From the NCBI GenBank assembly GCA_027605045.1, contig JAQFWX010000141.1, positions 1-64,000 of the forward strand: a DNA stretch of 64,000 nt, given 5' to 3'. How positions within the stretch are numbered: position 1 is the stretch's first letter; every line of letters starts with the position of its first letter. The notes beneath the pieces were generated by a model. That model was not told the DNA's origin and did not search any database. It saw nothing but the letters and a program-made list of their open reading frames with translations. Shown here piece by piece: positions 56,164 to 64,000 of this stretch. Source of the DNA: Phallus indusiatus. Taxonomy: Eukaryota > Basidiomycota > Agaricomycetes > Phallales > Phallaceae. The translations under genes were made by a program, and so were the position numbers.

Positions 56164-58129
56164 GTAAATGTTTGCTTCTGATTTCTGACATATTTTCGCT
56201 ATAAATCACAATTCTTAGCGCGCACGTCATTTTGCACCGCCTCAGGCTCGTGCTTGTGGACACGATCATCTCAGCTAGTCACTGCGTGCCTGCCACCTGG
56301 ACAGCCCAGGCAGTGGCTATGTGACAGTAACGCGGATCCCGGCCCCTTCTGAAGCACGACGAAGTTATATCTTGGTTATATCCTGTTATATCCGATTCGC
56401 TGGCGAATGCGATGAGGCGTTTTTTCCTTCAAGTTGCTGCTGATTATTAAGAAGTACAATAGCTTCCTTCAGTCTACGCGAAGCTAATGTAAAGTTCCGT
56501 TCTTCGGACTTCCGACGCCGAACTTGAGCTTGAGCAGGCGAGGCACTGAGGCTTAGGCCGCTGAGTCGTCACTTGCGGCTTGCGGTTATAATGAAGGTAT
56601 GAAGGATTCACACCATAACGAAGTTTGCTGTGGGCTGTAGCGCCTTGATTCAACAAAAGCTTTTCTCCTAATTCCATATTGTATACAATTGCATGCAAAT
56701 CACTGCGTGAGACTCTCAATAGGTGATGTACCTAACTCGTGCTAAGCAGAGAAGGCAGTCCCCAGCTACTTCCCGCGGCCCCGTCATTAACAGACGGCTT
56801 ATTGCAACGGAATAAGAATTTGACGTGTCGTTTAGTAGGAGGGAGCAAGAGAAATGTTTTTATACGAATATCTACGCTCTCTATGTACATCGCGCGTGAC
56901 CCTCGGCGAGAAAGTCGGAAATGTCGTCGTCATGAGAAGGTTCCATAACGAGTTGTCAATGTCGTTAATAGCGGAATCGGAAGAAGAGTATCCACAATAA
57001 CATCAGGATAAAATTTCTTTGAACGAAAAGCATGAAACTTTCCCAGAAACAGCCGTCCCGAAACCGTGCGCAAGCGGTACGTGTTATTGGATCCGCTGAC
57101 AATGCTGAAAGGGCCAAACCATCGAGGTGAGAGTTTGAACTTAGCCTCCATATTGTTCTTCAAGCTAGAACTATGAACTAGAACCGTATCACCTGGCTTA
57201 AACTCCACAAAACAAGATTTACGATCAAAATCTTCAACCTAGTCTAGTAATCTGAAAAAACCGACGCTGCTTCATTCCGATCCTGGTCCAAAAATACGTA
57301 ACGAAGGGCTGCGTCCAGATTGATCTCGAACAAAACCGATAAACCTTGGTCGCGTGATCCGGGAATTGATCAAAGAAAGAGCTTTCTCGAAAAATTCAGG
57401 CCATGATGGTAGACACGTCCTGCATTGTCATGAACAAGTTCCGAATTCTGTAAAATATCCGGAACCGCTACAGCCTCTGCTGGTTTTTGAAGGATTGGCA
57501 AGTGCTGAAGTTTCCACCTTTTGTGGAGGGGCTAGGGTCATGGTTGCCTCCGGTTATGGGAACATTCCTTCTCTTTTCTGACCTGCAACCTTGCACACCT
57601 TAAGGTAAATAATTATATAAGAGGGTTAAAGTTTACTTACATCTGGGGAGAAGCGAATGAAGAATATAAATTGAGAAATTGATGAATTTGAGTCTGTTAG
57701 GGAATCCATCTGTACTTTTTGAGTTCTGTCCACTGAGCATCATTAGTTCAAGGGACCGGGCAAACGCCCCTCTCTTTAACTTACCACTCCTGGTTCTACA
57801 ACATGAGTAATAAAGTCATAAACACCCCAGAGACGATACAACGACATTCACCAAGAAATACATCAGCCACAGGTCCATCTATAAGAGGACTATCCTGTGC
57901 TCATAGAGGTTGACCATTGACATGATAGGTGCAAAGTTGTGTGTCTTGCTGAGAGAACTGGACGAAATTGAACTCGTATTGTTGTCTCAAGTCGCGAACA
58001 GACTCCATTCGTAGAGAGGAGGAAGCTGGAATAGGGGGGGAGAGACATGACAGTGGGGCTATAAGGGAAGTAACTTTGCACTTCGTAAGCGCAATTTATA
58101 AGCGTACTGAATTCTCGGGATCCAACATC
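56164..58129. other. Intergenic with retroelement relic
   Basis: A 2-kb gap between the divergent annexin and FGGY kinase genes. It contains the Ty3/gypsy relic at 56930-57208. Elsewhere only short frames were seen. Long terminal repeats were not recognised. Confidence 0.55.
56930..57208 (-). mobile_element. Ty3/gypsy-type retrotransposon relic (integrase C-terminal GPY/F module)
   Basis: A minus-strand frame reads EFKPGDTVLVHSSSL, then KFKLSPRWFGPFSIVSG, then YRLRTVSGRLFLGKFHAFR. GD-x-VLV followed by K....W-x-GPF-x-IV is the GPY/F module at the end of Ty3/gypsy integrases. Upstream on the same strand a broken stretch (ALRYVFLDQDRNEAASVFSD) looks like the preceding integrase segment but has a stop and a frame change. 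No reverse transcriptase, RNase H or flanking LTR was found, so this is an isolated dead fragment. Confidence 0.7.
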
Positions 58130-60803
58130 ATGGAAACGTACATTGGTGTTGACGTGTAAGTCATCATTCATTTAATAAATTCGATAGTTTCCCGAAACCA
58201 AAGTTTCAAAAGTGGGACTGGATCAGTTCGTACTGTGCTTGTCCGTAAAGACGGCGAAATATTGGCGTCAGTGACAGAGCCGATCACAACGCATCGGGAT
58301 AAACAAGATCATAAAATATTCGAACAATCTACAACGGAAATATGGAAGGCTATTTGCAGTTCTGTGCGCAAGTGTGTTGCAGATGCCAAGGTCCATGCGA
58401 AAGATGTGAAGGGACTAGGATTTGATGCGACTTGTTCACTGGCCGTTTGTGATGAACATGGGCAGCCTGTTGTTATTACCAAAGGAAGTGGATTAGGAAA
58501 GAGTGGGGACAGGAATGTTATTCTGTGGGCCGATCATCGAGCTGAGAAGGAAGCGGAAATCATCAATAATAGTGGATCTATTGTGTTGAATTATGTGGGA
58601 GGGATCATGAGTGTAAGTTCTGGTTTAGCTGCTTTTCTAATGCTCATGTCGCTTCTCGGTCTGAACAGCTAGAAATGGAAATACCCAAGGTGCTTTGGTG
58701 TAAAAATAACATGGCACCGGAAGATTTCAAGCGATGTCAATTTTTTGATTTACCTGATTTCCGTATGTCGTGCATTTCAAGTTCTTGCACAAGTTTGTGT
58801 ACCGATAAGCCATTTCCCTTCTACGTATTTTTAGTTACTTATCTGGCAACATCTTCATGGACTCGGTCATCCTGTTCTCTAGCATGCAAATGCTCTTACG
58901 TCCCCGATCCTGCCACACTTCCTCCTAACAGTCCTCACCTTGATCCTTCATCCCCCGCATCAGATCCTCACCCCCCAGTCGGTTGGCAGCCGGTATTTTT
59001 TAAAGCCATTGGGCTACAGTCTATTATAGACGACAGTTTCAGTCAATTAGGTGGCCCCGCGCCATATCCAAGCGCGGGAATACAACCCGGTCATGCTGCT
59101 AGGACTCACGCAAGCGATTCGAATGGAGGTATTTACTCAGTTATCAATCTGAGCAGAAGATGTCTGATTTTTGATTTTGGGAATTAGCTCAAAGCGGTAA
59201 ACGGGAGCTGTTGACCGCTGGGTTACCAGTTGGAGGAGGTCTTACTTCCAAAGCTGCTCAAGAACTGGGCCTTTTGGAAGGTACACCCGTTGGTAGTGGC
59301 GTTATCGACGCGTGAGTAAACGTGTTGACACTACTAGGCCAATCCTCAGCTTGCTTTCAGTTATGCGGGTTGGATTGGCAGTGTTGGAGCCAGATATCAT
59401 TCTGGAAACGGCGGAGGTGATATAAGTGGCGTACCAGCACGAGAAGAGGCACAGTATCGACTTGCTGCTGTGGCAGGAACGAGTACGTGTCATCTCATAC
59501 AGGTATGCATAGCGGTCTCGAAATCCGAGTCGAGATGACGTCGCTATTAGACACCAAAAGGACATTTTGTTCCTGGTGTTTGGGGCCCGTACAAGGTAAA
59601 ATCCTCCGAAGTCTCCCGTACTACGAATTTATTGAACGATTTTGATAGAATGCGATTTTTACTGGTTGGTGGATGAACGAAGGTGGTCAAAGTTCCACTG
59701 GTCAAGTTTGTGGCAAACTCCTGTTTCTCACTCGTTGAATGGTTTCTCATCCTTATCAGCTTATTGATTTTATTCTATCAACACATCCTGCACGCGATGT
59801 AATCGTAAGCCTTGCCGCGGAACGTGGTGTCACCAACTTTGAAGGTAAAAAGGCCTGTTTAAACTGCCCCCATATGCTTCACTGATCATGTGCTATACAT
59901 GGCGTAGTACTGGAGGAAGAACTTGAAAGATTACGAAAAGAAAAGGGCGTAGAAAGTCTGACCGAGCTTACCAAGGATCTGCATTTTTATCCTGATTTGC
60001 ATGGTATTGTATAATCCGTAATTATCTAAATGCGAAGGGATTCTGAGTTATATCTTAAATAGGGAATCGGTCACCTGTTGCTGACCCTAGAATGGTGGGA
60101 TCCATAACAGGACTGACGTTGGTAAGGTTACAGTCGTGCTGTGTAAAACTTTTGCCTGACTATATTCACGGATATAGGATGATAGTATCTCGGATTTGGC
60201 AAAGAAATTCAACGTTGCACTGGAGGTCAGTAAATATACCTATCATTTCGTGCGAAGGAACTTTATTCCTGTAATTAGGCAATTAGTCTTCAGACACGTC
60301 ATATTCTCGACGAGATGCACGCACATGGACATGATATTCGCGGCATATACATGAGTGGTGAGCCAATCAGATCTTAACTGAGTATTTTATGATGTACTAT
60401 TCTATTTAGGTAGTCAAGCTAAAAATGTTACGCTCATGCAGCTGATGTCCAACACTTGTAATGTTCCCGTAATTATACCGCACTCTGCATCTGCTACGGT
60501 CGTTCTTGGAGCAGCTATGTTGGGTCGCTTTGCAGCTGACGTGTCGTTATCGCAACGAAAACTGGACGAGGAAGAGTCGACGCAGAGATTATGGAGCATA
60601 ATGGTACGTTCTTCTGAATGCCAAAAGAAACATGCTTAATGTGCTTTTAGGTTGAGATGACTAAACCGGGACGGTTGATTACACCACAGGCTTCCCCACG
60701 GGAAAAGAAAATTTTAGCGGCGAAGTATAAGATATTCCGTGAGACGATTGAGATTCAGAAGCGATGGCGCAGAGAGATTGAAGAGGCTTTAGAAAGCATT
60801 TAA
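58130..60803 (+). CDS. FGGY-family carbohydrate kinase
   Basis: A gene of about twelve exons starts METYIGVDV (58130), and the first intron interrupts GVDV-GTGSVRT, the phosphate-1 loop of the FGGY/ASKHA fold. Later landmarks are LGFDATCSLAVCD, RNVILWADHRA, IPKVLWCKNNM, then GLPVGGGLTSKAAQELGL, DAYAGWIGSVGA, VAGTSTCHLIQ, GVWGPYK-NAIFTGWW and NEGGQSSTGQ. The C-terminal half has IRGIYMSGGSQAKN and a long basic helix to the stop at 60803. This arrangement is that of the FGGY/YDR109C (ribulokinase-like) branch, thought to phosphorylate D-ribulose as metabolite repair. The enzyme acts in the cytosol. The substrate assignment is family inference. Confidence 0.92.
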
Positions 60804-60989
60804 CGGTTGACGCGACGATTCAGGCTCAAATCATTTGATAGCACATTAAAATTTTGGCATGTTAGTTCATGATGCATAATACTGTAAATAATTTTGTCGT
60901 TATGCATACAGGATTTTTGAGAAGAAATATGGAAGTAAAAGAGATAAGTCGGGTGCACATAACAAGGAGGTAAATAAGTGCTGCTACAT

Positions 60990-62022
60990 TTATACCTCCT
61001 TGACTTTGACGGTACCCCGTAGCAAACCAGTCTGAAAAAGTGAACTTTAAGAGATGTTGTGGTATAACATGTACTGTTTTACTTACCCGACGAGCGGCAA
61101 TAAGACCGACTTTTTGACCAGGAACGGCGGAGCGAGGGACAGTAGAGGCTTTACCAATGTGCTAAGGCAAGTTAGTAAATGTACATCATTCCTAGAGCTA
61201 ATACGTACTTGATGGTTACCACCACCATGAGGGTGATCCACGGGGTTCATAGCAACACCACGAGTACGGGGCCAGCTGGAATAGCAATGAAATCAGGATA
61301 TGTCGAAAAAAAAAACCGTATTACGCACTTGTAACGCTTGGCCTTGAATTTGTGGTATGCCCGACCAGCCTTCAACAAGGGTTTGTCGATACGACCTCCA
61401 CCAGCAACAATGCCGACCGATGCACGTGCACTTCCGCTGATAGTCTTCTTAGCTCCACTAGGAAGACGAATACGGGTCTTGTTGTCATCAGGAGAGTGAC
61501 CGATGACGGTAGCGTAGTTGCCGGAAGTTCGTGCCAAAGCACCACGGTCACCAGCTTTCTCTTCTACATTGCAAATGATGGTACCTTCGGGAAGTTGGCT
61601 AACAGGGAGGACGTTTCCGACAGTCAATGCAGCTTTCTTTCCGCAGTAGACGAATGCACCGGTGTGCATGCCTTCAGTTGCAATGAAGGTTTCTACACGT
61701 AACTTGTAGCGGTAAGGATCACGGAAGACTACGCGAGCCAGAGGTGCACCACTGTTATGAAATGAGTATTTCGCGATACGAAATCTGGCTAAAACAAGAA
61801 ATTACCGTCCAGGATCGTGGATAATATCTTTTACTATACCCCGAACGTAACCATTACGTTCGGCGTAATCTAATGGTCGAAGGCGGGCTGGAGCCTTGTT
61901 GTGGTGAGTGTGTGATTTGAACTACAAAAAGACCATGATATTAGACAAAAACGCAGTATTTCGATAGACCGCTAACATACGATGGCGTGCGACCGTCTTT
62001 GAGCCCTAATAACCCGACCCAT
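60990..62022 (-). CDS. RPL2: 60S ribosomal protein uL2 (L2/L8)
   Basis: The start is [14 protein letters not shown] (62022), followed after a short intron by [20 protein letters not shown]. The core includes [58 protein letters not shown] and the loop [11 protein letters not shown], whose His lies near the peptidyl-transferase centre. The end is [13 protein letters not shown] at 60990. Length and sequence are those of eukaryotic uL2. Introns are short. A sequence CTATTGTAG just upstream of the ATG looks like an intron acceptor and suggests a 5' UTR intron. The gene is convergent with FGGY (187 bp between stops). Confidence 0.97.
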
Positions 62023-62783
62023 TGGAAATGCTACAATAGCAGGTAGTCAGTCAAAATTTTTGAGTCAGGATGTATAGTCAGTCCATCCAACTGCACTTCA
62101 ACGCATCCATCCAAACATATCTCTCAAAGCAAGTTATTTCTGCTCTGAAAGACAGTTGAAAACACCCCATCCATTCAACTGCAGCAGCTTTTCCTCAAAA
62201 AATCGAACTGAAGATGGTGTACTTACGTTGTTGACGACGTTGACGAAGAGAATCTGAGTTTCGCTGTAGCCGGTAGGCCGAATTGATTCCGCGGCAGGAT
62301 GAGCGTCTGACAAGATAGGGCGCGGTACACCAGAGTACACGGATCCGACCCACATATTAGTGCAACGTGCATGCATGAACCTCTTGCTGTATTGATCCGT
62401 CATTCATGGTTCAATAATTATGAAGAATCAAGAATTGTCATAACTTTATGCAACTACTTTGGTTGAAAAAGACGAGAAATCATAATAGCTTTAAACCGTG
62501 TCGACTGAGAATCGCGACTGGCAATGCACAATTTGAGCTCGGAACTTGGCAAGCTCAAGGGCAAATGCTTAAACATATACTTATACACTGCATCTGAACA
62601 ATACCTCGACAAAACCTTTACTGTTTTCGTGTACTTTGGAGATGCTTTAGTGCGATTACGTAAATATCCTTTTCAGGCGAGACAAAATATTTTTTGTGTT
62701 TCTCACAAGGCGAAGGTAAATTAGAGTCGCGTTTTTGGCGCTTGAGGCCTCTTTTTTTCCTAGTGTACACTTCCCATCCAAAA
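62023..62783. promoter_or_regulatory. Divergent promoter region of uL2 and RAD16
   Basis: A 761-bp region. On the minus strand a 59-codon frame from ATG 62403 ends at a perfect GTAAGT (62226-62221), and an acceptor follows just before the uL2 start; it may be a leader exon or chance. No TATA box was recognised for either gene. Confidence 0.4.
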
Positions 62784-64000
62784 ATGCCACGTCGAAAAAC
62801 ATTAGATTCTTCAACACCGTCCTCAATTTCAACTCGATCTTCGGCTCGTCTTAGTGCTACTTCAAAGTCAGGGACGTCTACGCCAGCAACATCTGTACCA
62901 GATGACTCTCCTAATCTTGCCACCCAGGGTAAAGAGGTGAAATCTGTGGCACGAACGAATGCCAAAAGGTCTCGTGAAAAAACAGTTGACAGCGATGATT
63001 TGGACGCCGCTGACGAGAAAATTACCACAAAAAAACGCGTGTTATCTCGTTCAGCCTTTGTAGAACTGACGCGCAAAAATGTCTCTATCACTGAGGTAAG
63101 AAGACACCCCTCGCCAGCCCTCTGTATTGTTTTGTGAATCGTTTGTGCAAGGCAACATCATCAAGAACAAGAACAAGAACAAGAACAAGAAACGAAGAAT
63201 CAAAGCTAAGACCGATCAGTCCTGTTTCGGAAGCCGAGCTCCTGTCTGATAATGAGCTGAACTATGAAGAATCAAACTCAAGCGGTTCCGAGTTTCGACT
63301 TTCAGATGATGAAGATTTTCATCCAAAACGCCGTGGAGATATTCTTGAAGATGGATTTGATCTCGAAGGAATGAGTGGAGACGAAGCAGAAGCCGCTATG
63401 ATGTCTGCAGCAATACAAATGTCTCTACAAACCTCAAATCAACATGCTTCGAATGGGGCTTCAAGTTCACGTTCTGTTGCCGCTGCTAGAAGAGCAGCAG
63501 CTGCTGAAAGAAGACAACATGCCAATAATCCCCCAGTGTCCGATGGTGATCTTTCTGATTGGGGATATGAGCATCCAGACGACGATTCTGAAGAAGAGCC
63601 GCTTGCAAATCAAGGCAAGGGCAAGGGTCAGGGTAAAGGTAAAGCCAAGGTGTCTTCAGCAACAATATTTACTTTGGCCGAACTCCGAGAGCGAAGCAAA
63701 CAGGCGCGAGAAGAAAAGTACAATCGTAGGCAGGAAGAGATGGCCTTGCGAAGGAAGCTTGGAAGGAAACTGACGCATGTCAGTAGCTCTCGATCGTCCT
63801 TCTTCTCTCGATAAAACTCACGCGTCGTGTTTTAGGCTGAGAGAACCACACTTGCATTGTATAGACATCATTCAGGTAAGCCTGCCGTCATCTTCCAAAA
63901 CTGACTGCCGACCACGTGCATTCATACAGAACTGAAGACCGTATGGGGCGATTTGGAAGAAAATATCCCTATTACAGTACCTATCAAGGATACCCAACCT
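62784..64000 (+). CDS. RAD16: Rad16-like SNF2 repair ATPase, N-terminal part (runs off right edge)
   Basis: Only the N-terminal ~375 residues are in the window, in at least four exons. The first ~300 are Ser/Arg/Glu-rich and disordered (MPRRKTLDSSTPSS; acidic SDWGYEHPDDDSEEEP). A helix LAELRERSKQAREEKYNRRQ follows. The final exon reads ELKTVWGDLEENIPITVP, which matches the conserved lead-in to the SNF2 domain of Rad16 homologs (HPELKTVWxDLE...). Rad16 is the SNF2/RING ATPase of global genome nucleotide excision repair, working with Rad7. The helicase and RING parts must lie beyond 64000, so this call rests on the lead-in motif and the organisation. An in-frame hexanucleotide repeat encodes RTRTRTRT. 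Confidence 0.75.
63163..63191 (+). repeat. Coding hexanucleotide repeat (AAGAAC)n
   Basis: Four full AAGAAC copies plus AAGAA lie in the RAD16-like coding sequence and translate as an Arg-Thr repeat in the disordered N-terminus. Unit length is a multiple of three, so changes in copy number keep the frame. Confidence 0.85.

Noticed and set aside
1..64000. tRNA or rRNA genes
   Set aside because: I scanned the intergenic stretches by eye for B-box-like GGTTCRANNC with an A-box at the right distance and found no convincing pair. A covariance-model search would be decisive.

Overview
The window is nuclear DNA of a filamentous basidiomycete, most likely a mushroom-forming Agaricomycete. Three things point there. 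Genes are dense and split by many short introns, mostly 45-60 nt with GT..AG ends. The lineage-restricted families DUF6533 and DUF6535 are present. The housekeeping proteins are fungal in type. I count 20 protein-coding loci that look intact or run off the window edge, three loci carrying frameshifts, two transposon relics and one 3.4-kb tandem segmental duplication. No tRNA, rRNA or CRISPR array was recognised by eye. All exon structures were inferred by hand from reading frame, splice signals and family motifs.

Left arm (1-6 kb, accessory): the 3' end of a ketopantoate-reductase-like gene, two paralogous GNAT acetyltransferase genes and an HSL-type esterase. Each of the last three carries one single-base frameshift in or next to a C run.

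Core block (6-12 kb): NOP58 and ENP1 converge with 76 bp between their stop codons; both act in ribosome biogenesis. ENP1 shares a 206-bp divergent promoter with UXS1, which makes UDP-xylose.

Middle (13-38 kb): a Zn2Cys6-like nuclear protein, a large DUF6535 membrane protein, a PDR-type ABC transporter, a divergent SDR oxidoreductase, the replication licensing factor CDT1, a very long PRM10/ThrE-like membrane protein, and the RPD3 class I histone deacetylase.

Duplicated region (38.6-46 kb): a hAT-like transposase scrap, then two tandem 3.4-kb units. Each unit carries an apparently intact seven-TM DUF6533 gene on the minus strand plus conserved noncoding DNA. A poorly interpretable 2.2-kb stretch follows.

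Right arm (48-64 kb): an isochorismatase-family hydrolase, LCB2 (sphingolipid synthesis), a glutathione S-transferase with a likely mitochondrial presequence, an annexin with a Pro/Gln-rich head, a Ty3/gypsy integrase relic, an FGGY-family sugar kinase, ribosomal protein uL2, and the 5' part of RAD16.

I did not find a clearly new multi-gene system. The observations most worth checking are the clustered frameshifts, two introns that appear to start with GC in the same AG|GCATG context, coding microexons of 13 and 14 nt, the tandem DUF6533 duplication with a nearly identical 122-bp block, and the TATA/ATG arrangement at the GST gene that suggests start-site-dependent targeting.
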